54,884 nt of DNA from Defluviitaleaceae bacterium. GTDB taxonomy: Bacteria; Bacillota; Clostridia; Lachnospirales; WQUN01. The stretch spans positions 1 to 54,884 of the forward strand of contig WRAN01000018.1 in the NCBI GenBank assembly GCA_009780185.1. The letters are read 5' to 3'. The translations under genes were made by a program, and so were the position numbers. Under the pieces are notes generated by a model, which did no database searches, was not told the DNA's origin, and saw only the letters and a program-made list of their open reading frames with translations. The first letter of the stretch is position 1. The number at the start of each line of letters is the position of its first letter. This document shows, piece by piece, positions 7,780 through 18,253 of this stretch.

Positions 7780-7792
7780 TTATATGTGAAGG

Positions 7793-7827
7793 AAGGGCCT
7801 GTTTACCAATAGTGAATGGGCCCTTTT
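7793..7827 (+). terminator. Terminator of the 5'-nucleotidase gene
   Basis: AAGGGCC pairs with GGCCCTT, extended inward by G-U pairs (CCTGTTTAC with GTGAATGGG), then TTTT. Confidence 0.8.
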
Positions 7828-7840
7828 AATAGGTGAGAAT

Positions 7841-8374
7841 ATGCTTGATCTATCGTCTTGGACTAATGATAATACATTGTCACTGATTGCAATGTTTTTT
7901 GTATTCGCTGGTGGAATATTTGCATTGTGGAGATGGAGTAAAGGTGTAAAGCTACAACGTGCCGAGTATGTGAAGCAATTAATTGAAAAATTGCGTTTTG
8001 ATGATAGCATTGTAGAAGCTGCTTATATGATTGATTATGACCCATGCTGGTATAATGAACATTTTCATAAAGACGAGAATAGACAAATGGAGTCTAGGGT
8101 TGATAAATATTTACCATACTTATCCTATCTATGCTACTTGATTGATATAAATGGACTTACTAAAAAAGAGATTATTCTTTTTGAGTATAAACTAGTTCGA
8201 GCGGCTCAATCCCCATCTGTTCAAGCGTACTTATGGAATTTATATCACTTCGGAAAAAAATTTGGAATAAAACATTCTGGCTATAGTCTGATGAAATATG
8301 GAATAAAAAGAAAAGCTGTTGATAATGATTTTTTCATTAATAATAAAAAATTTGAGAAAAATATATTTTTTTAA
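7841..8374 (+). CDS. Membrane-anchored protein of unknown function, 177 aa
   Basis: One membrane segment (residues ~13-31, LSLIAMFFVFAGGIFALW) is followed by a cytoplasmic, charged helical region (LQRAEYVKQLIEKLRFDD) and an aromatic-rich remainder. I do not recognise the family with certainty; the layout of one membrane helix plus a helical domain resembles small bacterial proteins of the DUF4760 kind. The gene is clearly more AT-rich than the nucleotidase before it and opens a stretch of accessory genes with a decayed neighbour. The Shine-Dalgarno AGGTGAGA precedes the ATG. Confidence 0.6.
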   Translation: MLDLSSWTNDNTLSLIAMFFVFAGGIFALWRWSKGVKLQRAEYVKQLIEKLRFDDSIVEAAYMIDYDPCWYNEHFHKDENRQMESRVDKYLPYLSYLCYLIDINGLTKKEIILFEYKLVRAAQSPSVQAYLWNLYHFGKKFGIKHSGYSLMKYGIKRKAVDNDFFINNKKFEKNIFF

Positions 8375-8398
8375 TCTATACGTTTGAGGAGATAGCGT

Positions 8399-8780
8399 AT
8401 GCATGTAGATGTTTATAATTGACAACCTCACACCATGTTTAATTGAGCGTGAGACGGGCAAAGTATTGAAAACCATATTTCGTTTGGCTTTGGGGGCTGA
8501 GAAAATACTAACATTTACAAGTTACTCCTAGAGGATAACGATGAAATTCAAGGACTTGTTGCAACTCGTGTTATGTCAGGAACAGTTTATGTAAGTATAG
8601 TGGAAGCTTGCACCACATAACATTGGCAAAGGTAAACGTTATGTAGGTGTTGGTGGTCACCTGTTTGCAATCGCAGTAAAATTGTCATTCAAAAACGATT
8701 TTGGCGGGCATATTCACTTTGATGCAAAAAATATGGAGCTTGTGGAATACTATAAAAAGACACTAGGCATAAGACATTGA
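8399..8780 (+). pseudogene. Decayed gene of a small GNAT-like/unknown family
   Basis: The stretch reads as one protein only if the frame is changed at least three times. The pieces are MHVDVY, then IDNLTPCLIERETGKVLK and TIFRLALGAEKIL, then YKLLLEDNDEIQGLVATRVM, then, after a further shift near 8611, APHNIGKGKRYVGVGGHLFA to the stop at 8778. The segment between the second and third pieces is short, suggesting an internal deletion. The pieces GVGGHLFAIAVKLS and HFDAKNMELVEYY fit an acetyltransferase-like fold. I recall intact relatives with this order of motifs but cannot name the family. It is not expected to make a working protein. Confidence 0.7.
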
Positions 8781-8818
8781 TGGCGCTCAAATAGCCAGGC
8801 AGCAAAAGGATGTGTGCA

Positions 8819-9949
8819 ATGAAAATAATTAGAGCGGGGTTTAACGACACAGACATTTTCAGTAAAGATGAATTAGATTATGGGGCTTGTTGCTTTTTCA
8901 CCGAGGATAAAGCATTTAGATATTTTTTTGTGATTGACGGGCAGGAAGCTACTCTTTTGACAAACACCGAGAACTACATAGCCCAAGCGATAGATGAGTT
9001 TCTTTTCTATTCCGGTTTTGTTACTTCAGTAAAGGATAGAGATGGTCGTGTATTATTGACGAGATCACAAAACGAATCATATCTATATGAAATCGCCAAA
9101 ATACAGCCAAGTCAGTTTTTTATTAACGAAAAGAAACTTGATAGCTGCAAAAAATGGATAAAATCCCTACAGGATATTCGTATACCAATTGTAATCAGAG
9201 ACGGTAAAAGCATATCGTTAGATGGGCATACCAGAATAAGAGCCGCAATTGAATTGGGATATACTTATGTGTATGTTTATCTTGATGAGTATGATGAATC
9301 TATATTTCACTTTGTAGATGAGGCGGTTAGACGTGAAGTAAACAGTGTTGCCGATATGGAATTGGTTAGTGATGAAGAATACAGGATTAAGTGGGATAAG
9401 TTTTGTGATGACTTGTTTGAAAAACTGAAGCCTATAGCAACACAAATTAGCATTAACACTCAAAGATTATTACTTAGAACCACAAGGCAAGAGGATTTAG
9501 ATGCGGTTGCTTCTATATGGGGTGATGTTGATGGTGGCAAGTATATGCCCGACCCATATTACAAAAGTGGTACTGAGATAGCAGAGATTCTTGATGATGA
9601 TCCAGATTGTCCTGTTTATTACCTCGTGGCTTTCCGCATAGGGTTTGATGAAGTTATAGGCACGTGCAGTTTAGGTTTTGAAAACGCCGATGCCAATGAA
9701 TATTCTATTGGATATACCGTCAAAAAAGATTATTGGGGCAATGGTTATGCCGTTGAAATGGTTCATGCATTAATTGATTTCGCCCGTGAGTTAGGCATTA
9801 AATCCATTACTGCACCTGTTGCGCAGGAAAACGAAGCATCAAATAGGGTGATGGAGAAATGCGGTTTTTTCATTGATGGAGAAAGCTCATTTAAGAAAAG
9901 TGGTACAGATATTGTGTATCCCACATTCATTTATAGATTGAACCTATGA
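8819..9949 (+). CDS. ParB-like domain fused to GNAT acetyltransferase, 376 aa
   Basis: The N-terminal half (residues ~90-165) has the ParB/sulfiredoxin-like pattern: IQPSQFFINEKKL, PIVIRDGKSISLDGHTRIRA and ELGYTYVYVYL. The C-terminal half (from ~210, INTQRLLLRTTRQEDLDAVA) is a RimJ/RimL-type GNAT domain with EYSIGYTVKKDYWGNGYAVE and QENEASNRVMEKCGF. I choose ATG 8819, since AAAGGA is 8 nt before it; an ATG at 8810 overlaps that site. In ParB-like proteins the GHTR motif binds nucleotide, so the protein may couple NTP binding or hydrolysis to acetylation. It stands alone after a pseudogene in AT-rich DNA, which suggests acquisition. Confidence 0.75.
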   Translation: MKIIRAGFNDTDIFSKDELDYGACCFFTEDKAFRYFFVIDGQEATLLTNTENYIAQAIDEFLFYSGFVTSVKDRDGRVLLTRSQNESYLYEIAKIQPSQFFINEKKLDSCKKWIKSLQDIRIPIVIRDGKSISLDGHTRIRAAIELGYTYVYVYLDEYDESIFHFVDEAVRREVNSVADMELVSDEEYRIKWDKFCDDLFEKLKPIATQISINTQRLLLRTTRQEDLDAVASIWGDVDGGKYMPDPYYKSGTEIAEILDDDPDCPVYYLVAFRIGFDEVIGTCSLGFENADANEYSIGYTVKKDYWGNGYAVEMVHALIDFARELGIKSITAPVAQENEASNRVMEKCGFFIDGESSFKKSGTDIVYPTFIYRLNL

Positions 9950-10047
9950 TTGTATTGAGTTGCGAAGTGAGTCTCAGATACCCACATTTTGGTCGGCAAG
10001 AGCATCAGCGAAGAAAATTTATGTATTGATGAACGGAGGAAAAATAC

Positions 10048-10509
10048 ATGAATTCACCAAACAGAAGTTTTGAGACGCATACATATTTTGTTTTGGAAAC
10101 GCCGCCGGAATACAGAGACTTTGTATCGCAAACACACGAAATTTTGACCAAAGCTGGTTATAAGTCAAAATTTCGATTGAGAAAGTATGGCTTCACGGCA
10201 CAATATAATTCCCCGGTTATAAAGCGGCTTGCATTGCAATTTTTTATTCGTGAAAATGCTTTGCATATGTATTTATATTCGGGGTTTATTTATAGCTATA
10301 ACGATTTTTTAGACGCTTTGCCATCGTGTATCATTAAAGAACTTGAGGCAAACAATGATTGCAGAGATTGCAGTCCAGAATGTGCCAAAAATAAATGTAC
10401 AATCAACGGCAAGCTATATGAAAAATGTTTATGCGGGCGAACACTCTTTACGGTAGATGAGGAAGTCGCGGAAATTTTGCCTGTTTTGAAAAAGATATGT
10501 AACCTGTAA
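10048..10509 (+). CDS. Unrecognised protein with C-terminal cysteine cluster, 153 aa
   Basis: A good ribosome binding site (ACGGAGGAAA) precedes the ATG. The first ~110 residues are a mixed alpha/beta region (HTYFVLETPPEYRDFVSQTH), and the last part has a cluster C-x2-C-x3-C-x4-C...C-x-C (CRDCSPECAKNKC .. KCLCGR) that could bind zinc. I do not recognise the family. A 98-nt gap before it holds nothing clear. No terminator is obvious after it other than the hairpin at 10574-10600. Confidence 0.6.
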   Translation: MNSPNRSFETHTYFVLETPPEYRDFVSQTHEILTKAGYKSKFRLRKYGFTAQYNSPVIKRLALQFFIRENALHMYLYSGFIYSYNDFLDALPSCIIKELEANNDCRDCSPECAKNKCTINGKLYEKCLCGRTLFTVDEEVAEILPVLKKICNL

Positions 10510-10573
10510 TCGTACAAATCACCAATTTCACCTTTTGTGTAAAGGTTTTTGAGATATTGTGTTTTGTGCATAA

Positions 10574-13795
<3,222 letters not shown>

Positions 13796-13806
13796 GGAGG
13801 AAAAGT

Positions 13807-14676
13807 ATGCAATTTACTCAGTACACAGATGTGCATGAATTTCATAGAGCTACAAATGATATACTAATGCAACACGAAGCCCAAAATGTAATCCCTTTGG
13901 GGAATGTTCTTATTGGTGTAAAAGGTGAAGATAAAACCAGTTGGCGGGATCCCGCCAACTGGTTTATGGCCACAGTCTCCGACTATAGCGGTATACGCCT
14001 GACTGCCATAATGACCCCACCCATGAACCTGACCCTATATGCGACAGGCAACCAAAATGATCCAGGGGCAATTGTAGAATTAATTGAGGGAATGGTGCAG
14101 ACAGGTATATCTATCCCAGGAGTAATGGCGGAAAAATCTTTGACAGAGATGTTTGCATCAATTTACACAGGCAAGCACAACTTAACCCATAAGGTAGTAA
14201 CCAGCCAAAGGATTTACGAGTTGACCCAGGTAAATCCCGCTGTTGCCAAAGCTGGTATCCGTCTAGCTAATGAAAGGGATTTGGCATACCTGCCCTATTG
14301 GGATAGCGGATTTCTCTCGGATTGCTTTGCAGAGCACTCTGGGCACAAGGTATCTGGAGATATTGAAGAATACCGATATCTTACTCGTCAAGGGCGAATA
14401 TATATTATGGAAGAGGCCTATATCCCTGTAACAATGGCTAAGATAAGCCGGGAGTTGTACAATGTTTGTGTAATCGGGTATGTATATACACCGCCATATT
14501 TCCGTAAAAAAGGCTATGCGACGGCTTGTGTAGCAGCAGTAAGCCAAATAGGGTTAAACCAAGGATATAAAAAATGCGTGTTATATACAGATCTATCAAA
14601 CCCTACATCCAATAGTATCTATCAAAAAATCGGGTATAAGCCTGTTTGTGATTCCGATATTATTACATTTGAATAG
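13807..14676 (+). CDS. GNAT family N-acetyltransferase, 289 aa
   Basis: The C-terminal GNAT core shows VIGYVYTPPYFRKKGYATAC (acetyl-CoA binding loop), then LYTDLSNPTSNSIYQKIGY near the end. The N-terminal half is a second, degenerate GNAT-like region, as in other ~290-residue predicted acetyltransferases. The start at 13807 follows AAGGAGG by 6 nt; that site overlaps the region just after the lacZ stop, so both genes are likely cotranscribed. A perfect 32-nt palindrome at 13934-13965 lies within the coding region. The substrate is unknown. Confidence 0.8.
   Translation: MQFTQYTDVHEFHRATNDILMQHEAQNVIPLGNVLIGVKGEDKTSWRDPANWFMATVSDYSGIRLTAIMTPPMNLTLYATGNQNDPGAIVELIEGMVQTGISIPGVMAEKSLTEMFASIYTGKHNLTHKVVTSQRIYELTQVNPAVAKAGIRLANERDLAYLPYWDSGFLSDCFAEHSGHKVSGDIEEYRYLTRQGRIYIMEEAYIPVTMAKISRELYNVCVIGYVYTPPYFRKKGYATACVAAVSQIGLNQGYKKCVLYTDLSNPTSNSIYQKIGYKPVCDSDIITFE
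13934..13965. repeat. Perfect 32-nt palindrome inside the GNAT gene
   Basis: Every base from 13934 to 13965 pairs with its mirror position (centre GGGATCCC), with arms beginning AAACCAGTTGGCGGG. It codes for KTSWRDPANWF without interrupting the frame. Confidence 0.9.
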
Positions 14677-14679
14677 CCA

Positions 14680-14721
14680 CTACAAATCATGAAAAAAATA
14701 AATTTCATAAATTGTAGTTTT
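14680..14721 (+). terminator. Terminator after the lacZ-GNAT unit
   Basis: CTACAAATCATGAAA pairs with TTTCATAAATTGTAG (one mismatch), followed by TTTT. Confidence 0.7.
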
Positions 14722-14771
14722 CGCACTTTTCTCACTCATATATCATAAACCCCAGAAAGAAGGAGGCCGCA

Positions 14772-15530
14772 ATGAGCGCCCAGGTAATAGCCCTACAATT
14801 ATACACAGTAAGGGATTTCGCCGAAAAAGACTTAGCCGCTACCCTAAGTCAAGTAAAGGCAATGGGATATGATGCAGTAGAACTGGCTGGAACTTACAGC
14901 CTTAAAGCCCTAGATTTTAAGAAATTACTAGATGAGGCTGGACTGATAGCGATAAGTGCCCACGTGCCAATTGACGGTTTTGATGATAATGACGAAGGCT
15001 TAATTGCCGATTATAAAGCCCTAGGATGTAAGTTAATAAGTATTCCATGGCTTCCACTGGAAGCCTTACCCGGAGGCTCAGGCTACGAAAAAACCAAAGC
15101 TTCATTAATCAAAGCCGCAGAAGCTTGTAAAGAACAAGGGATAATGCTTGCTTACCACAATCATGATTTTGAGTTCAAAACGTTGCCTTGTGGAAACGCA
15201 ATTTTAGATGTCTTTTTAGATGAAGTCGCTTTTGTTCAGGCTCAGCTTGACACTGGCTGGATAACAGCAGCAGGGCAGGATCCGGTATCCTATATAAAGA
15301 AATACTCAGGCCGCTGCCCTTCGGTTCACTTAAAAGACATTGTAAAGGTTGACGGAAAATTTGAAGATCGCCCCATAGGTCAAGGTATCCAAGACATGGC
15401 CGCCGTGATTAAGGCCGCAATTGAAGCTGGGGCTTTCATATTAGTAGCAGAGCTAGACGAAGCTGTAGGCATGACCTCACTGGAGGCTGCCCGCCAAAGC
15501 CGGGAATATTTAAAATCCATTGGTTACTAG
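14772..15530 (+). CDS. Sugar phosphate isomerase/epimerase-like TIM barrel protein, 252 aa
   Basis: AP-endonuclease-2/xylose-isomerase-like TIM barrel. It starts QVIALQLYTVRDFAEKDLAA, continues with GYDAVELAGTYS and has metal-ligand regions LAYHNHDFEF, QLDTGWITAAGQDP, SVHLKDI and AELDEA. Its 252 residues match the IolE/IolI-like and sugar epimerase-like groups. It probably isomerises or epimerises a sugar or inositol derivative in the cytoplasm. The ribosome binding site AAGGAGG lies 6 nt before the ATG. The stop codon overlaps the stop of the tiny convergent gene at 15527-15691. Confidence 0.82.
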   Translation: MSAQVIALQLYTVRDFAEKDLAATLSQVKAMGYDAVELAGTYSLKALDFKKLLDEAGLIAISAHVPIDGFDDNDEGLIADYKALGCKLISIPWLPLEALPGGSGYEKTKASLIKAAEACKEQGIMLAYHNHDFEFKTLPCGNAILDVFLDEVAFVQAQLDTGWITAAGQDPVSYIKKYSGRCPSVHLKDIVKVDGKFEDRPIGQGIQDMAAVIKAAIEAGAFILVAELDEAVGMTSLEAARQSREYLKSIGY

Positions 15531-15691
15531 AAACTGGATTTAATATCATCAAAGAAATGGCCGGCTTTACGCACTGCGCGCTTAGAGTCACGCATCATAC
15601 GGCGGCGTTGTTTTTCATCGGTCATGGCACTTGCGCCTACAATTAGGCCAACTGCAAGCCCACCGATCAAACCACTGGTAAATCTGCTCAT
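15527..15691 (-). CDS. Small YtxH-like membrane protein, 54 aa
   Basis: ATG at 15691 has GGAAGGAG 7 nt upstream. The product is a hydrophobic glycine-rich segment (FTSGLIGGLAVGLIVGASA) followed by a basic helix (KQRRRMMRDSKRAVRKAGHF). This plan of one membrane helix plus a positively charged tail resembles YtxH-type envelope-stress proteins. Its stop overlaps that of the epimerase gene on the other strand by 3 nt. It is divergent from the TPM-PspA unit, and one of two identical 29-nt palindromic sites lies just before its ribosome binding site, so it is likely controlled together with PspA. Confidence 0.75.
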   Translation of the reverse strand: MSRFTSGLIGGLAVGLIVGASAMTDEKQRRRMMRDSKRAVRKAGHFFDDIKSSF

Positions 15692-15705
15692 GTTTTCACT
15701 CCTTC

Positions 15706-15734
15706 CTAAGCTTTTTGCTTTAGCAAAATAGCTT
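15706..15734. promoter_or_regulatory. 29-nt palindromic site, copy 1
   Basis: Identical to 15811-15839. Each copy contains the hairpin AGCT-TTTTGC-TTTA-GCAAAA-AGCT (with one extra base on each side). This copy is nearest the small divergent gene. It looks like an operator or a processed-RNA hairpin. Confidence 0.65.
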
Positions 15735-15769
15735 ACATTCTATATATCCAGTATGTGCTTTAGCGGCTG

Positions 15770-15778
15770 TGATATACT
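15770..15778 (+). promoter_or_regulatory. Extended -10 promoter for the TPM-PspA unit
   Basis: TGATATACT contains the extended element TGn followed by TATACT; no good -35 is present, which suggests help from an activator or an alternative sigma factor. It lies between the two 29-nt palindromes. Confidence 0.45.
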
Positions 15779-15810
15779 AAGAAACATAAGGGAAGAAGTT
15801 TTTAAGTAAA

Positions 15811-15839
15811 CTAAGCTTTTTGCTTTAGCAAAATAGCTT
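15811..15839. promoter_or_regulatory. 29-nt palindromic site, copy 2
   Basis: Exact second copy of 15706-15734, offset by 105 bp, close to ten turns of B-DNA. This copy lies in the leader of the TPM-PspA unit, about 22 nt before its ribosome binding site. Confidence 0.65.
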
Positions 15840-15875
15840 TCAATAATTTTCGATAATTAAGGAAGGATGATTAAT

Positions 15876-17090
15876 ATGGGAAGAGCCGGACGTGGCGGAG
15901 GAGGCCGTGGCTTTGGAGGCGGCGGCGGACGCATGGGTGGAAGCCGTGCCGGAAGCGGCCGAGGTAGTACATTAGGAGGCCTAGGAAGTGCCGGACGTGC
16001 AGGTCGCGGCATGGGAACTTCACTGGGAGGCGGTGCCGCAAGGCCACCAGTTCGCCCTCCTGCCCGTAATCCTATGGGTGGCGGTGTCGGCCGAGGTGCT
16101 CCACGTCGTGGAGCTGGCTTTGGCGCAGGCATGGGTGTAGGTATGGGAATGGGCATGATGGCCGGAGGCCGCCGCAGACGCCGTATGGGTTGGGGCGGAG
16201 GCTGGGGCTGGGGCCCAAGATGGGGAAGACGCCGTACTGTAGTTGTAGGTGGCGGCCCTGTGATGCACGGTGGTGGCGGAGGCGGCTGCGGTTGCATGGG
16301 GCTACTTATGATGTTGGTAGTGTTGGTGTTTGCATTTGCCATAATTGGGATGATTGCCAACTTATCTGTGCCCAATATGGGCGGCGGTGTACAAGGTTTT
16401 ACCAACAGTGCCCAAGTTACTCGCTCTACTGTAAGAAGAGAAGCCCTGCCAAGAAACGCAGCAGATTCTTCTGTACCGCTATTTGTGGATAATCTTAACT
16501 GGATCGGCAACGCAAATACATTAAACAACGGTTTAAGAAACTTCCATGACCGCACAGGTGTACGCCCGATTTTGTACCTAACAGGGGATATTGACGGTTC
16601 CACCAGCCCAACAGCAGACCAGATACGTAACTTCGCCGAAAGGCGCTACACAGAGCTAACCGGGGGCAATGAAGCCCACGTGCTTCTGCTATTTTACGAA
16701 AATCCCCGAGGAGAGCGGGATATGTGGGTAACCGTAGGGCACCAAGCCCGATTGGTCATGGACGATGAAGCCAGAGAAATCTTGATGGATTATGTAGATA
16801 GATTTTATTATGGAACATTGGAAGAGTCTGAAATGTTTGCAAGAGCCTTTGATCAAGCTTCACGCCGCATTATGACCGTGACTCGCTCGGCCTGGATACC
16901 TGTTTTGGTAGTTGCTGGTATCTTACTGATACTGCTTCTTCTGTTTACTTGGTGGAAGCGCAAGCAAGAGCAAAAGAACCTAGAACAAGAGCAATTAGAA
17001 CGAGTATTAAATCAACCCCTCGAAACTATAGGCAATAACCACGATGACGCATCGCGTCTTGCCCAGGATTATGAGGATCCAAATTCATAA
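15876..17090 (+). CDS. Gly/Arg-rich membrane protein with TPM-like extracytoplasmic domain, 404 aa
   Basis: Residues ~1-135 are about half glycine with many arginines (GRAGRGGGGRGFGG, GGRRRRRMGWGGGW), an RGG-like low-complexity region. A first membrane helix follows (LLMMLVVLVFAFAIIGMIA, ~140-160), then a ~170-residue domain resembling the TPM/YgcG phosphatase-like fold (NTLNNGLRNFHDRTGVRPIL, HVLLLFYENPRGERD), a second helix (WIPVLVVAGILLILLLLFTW) and a charged tail. By the positive-inside rule the Gly/Arg region and tail are cytoplasmic and the TPM-like domain is outside. I start at ATG 15876 because AAGGAAGG stands 7 nt before it. It precedes pspA by 26 nt. In most TPM proteins the Gly-rich region is C-terminal, so this order is unusual. 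Confidence 0.7.
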   Translation: MGRAGRGGGGRGFGGGGGRMGGSRAGSGRGSTLGGLGSAGRAGRGMGTSLGGGAARPPVRPPARNPMGGGVGRGAPRRGAGFGAGMGVGMGMGMMAGGRRRRRMGWGGGWGWGPRWGRRRTVVVGGGPVMHGGGGGGCGCMGLLMMLVVLVFAFAIIGMIANLSVPNMGGGVQGFTNSAQVTRSTVRREALPRNAADSSVPLFVDNLNWIGNANTLNNGLRNFHDRTGVRPILYLTGDIDGSTSPTADQIRNFAERRYTELTGGNEAHVLLLFYENPRGERDMWVTVGHQARLVMDDEAREILMDYVDRFYYGTLEESEMFARAFDQASRRIMTVTRSAWIPVLVVAGILLILLLLFTWWKRKQEQKNLEQEQLERVLNQPLETIGNNHDDASRLAQDYEDPNS

Positions 17091-17116
17091 AATATTAATT
17101 TATAGGAGGTATAGCC

Positions 17117-17800
17117 ATGAGCATACTAACCCGTTTCAAAGACATCGTATCATCCAATATCAATTCATTATTGGACAGAGCAGAAGATCCAGGAAAGATG
17201 GTAGACCAGTACCTACGCAATATGACCCGTGACCTGGCAGCAGTAAAAACCGAAACCGCCGGAGTTATGGCAGAAGAAAGCCGCACAAAGCGTCTTGTAG
17301 ATGAAAATAACAAAGAAGTAGCAAAGTTCACAGATTTGGCAAAAAAAGCCCTTATGTCTGGCAACGAAGAAGATGCCCGCGTATTCCTTACCAAGAAGCA
17401 AGAGCTTGAAAACATAGGTGCAGGCCTTCAAACCTCGGCAGCACTAGCTCATGAAAACGCAGTAAAAATGCGCCAAATGCATGATAAGCTAGTGAAAGAC
17501 ATCAACGCCCTCAATGCCCGCCGTCAAACCATCAAAGCCAAAGCCGCTGTTGCCCGTACTCAAGAGCGCATTAACCAAATCGGTTCTTCTTCTGGCAAAG
17601 TAGAAGGTGCCATGGGTGCCTTCGAGCGTATGGAAGACAAAGTAAACCGCCAGCTGGATATGGCAGCAGCCAAAGCAGAGCTTAACTCTCAGCCATTCGA
17701 CGAAGCGCTGGCTTTAGAGGAAAAATACAGAGGCGTAAATATTGATTCATCTGTATGTGATGAAATGGCCGCCATGAAAGCGCAGTTGGGGTTGAATTAA
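17117..17800 (+). CDS. pspA: PspA/IM30 family membrane-stress protein, 227 aa
   Basis: The N-terminus LTRFKDIVSSNINSLLDRAEDPGKMVDQYL is written here in pieces: LTRFKDIVSSNINSLLD and RAEDPGKMVDQYLRNM, the PspA/LiaH/IM30 hallmark. Long coiled-coil helices follow, ending with DEMAAMKAQLG. These proteins polymerise on the inner face of a damaged membrane and guard it. A strong ribosome binding site (TAGGAGGT) precedes the ATG. Cotranscribed with the Gly/Arg-rich TPM protein, which could be its membrane anchor or sensor (inference). A strong terminator follows. Confidence 0.92.
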   Translation: MSILTRFKDIVSSNINSLLDRAEDPGKMVDQYLRNMTRDLAAVKTETAGVMAEESRTKRLVDENNKEVAKFTDLAKKALMSGNEEDARVFLTKKQELENIGAGLQTSAALAHENAVKMRQMHDKLVKDINALNARRQTIKAKAAVARTQERINQIGSSSGKVEGAMGAFERMEDKVNRQLDMAAAKAELNSQPFDEALALEEKYRGVNIDSSVCDEMAAMKAQLGLN

Positions 17801-17830
17801 GCGAGTAAGTAAATAACAAATAATGAAAAT

Positions 17831-17866
17831 AAGGGATGTGACGTGAAAAACGTGACATCCCTTTTT
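17831..17866. terminator. Terminator between pspA and the convergent DUF1294 gene
   Basis: AAGGGATGTgACGT pairs with ACGTgACATCCCTT, loop GAAAA, then TTTTT on the + strand; T-rich sequence (TTATTTTC) also follows on the - strand. Confidence 0.85.
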
Positions 17867-17869
17867 GTA

Positions 17870-18163
17870 TTAGAAGGGCAAAACACCAGAAAAATAAACC
17901 CCAACAACCAGAATCGCAATATTGAGCACTAGCGCAATCGGCACCAATATCTTAAACTGCCAATGCTGAGTCTTATGTCTAAGGACATACATCCCCAAAA
18001 TAGCCCCAAGGCCACCCATAACAAAAGCACAGAGTATCAGCGTACTTTCCTTAATGCGCCACTGCTTATTAGCGGCTCGCTTCTTGTCTGTGGCATACAT
18101 ACCAAAGACAATAATATTCCACACAGCCCAGGCCGCACCTGCGCCAATAAGTACATAAATCAT
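17870..18163 (-). CDS. DUF1294 small membrane protein, 97 aa
   Basis: Three to four membrane segments with the DUF1294 pattern YATDKKRAANKQWRIKEST, then GGLGAILGMYVLRHKTQHWQF. The function of the family is not known. I start at ATG 18163 (AAGGAG, 8 nt spacing); the frame is open much further upstream but without sense in it. It is divergent from the RNase R gene. Confidence 0.85.
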   Translation of the reverse strand: MIYVLIGAGAAWAVWNIIVFGMYATDKKRAANKQWRIKESTLILCAFVMGGLGAILGMYVLRHKTQHWQFKILVPIALVLNIAILVVGVYFSGVLPF

Positions 18164-18253
18164 ATTCCATCTCCTTTTTGTGCCCTGTATACCAGGCATC
18201 AACAATGCGTAGTATAATGAATATCGACAAAAATAGCAAAAGGAGCAAAGCAA

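Noticed and set aside
15857..16603. Long proline-rich frame on the - strand opposite the Gly/Arg-rich TPM gene
   Set aside because: It mirrors Gly and Arg codons of the real gene, has no ribosome binding site and no recognisable domain.
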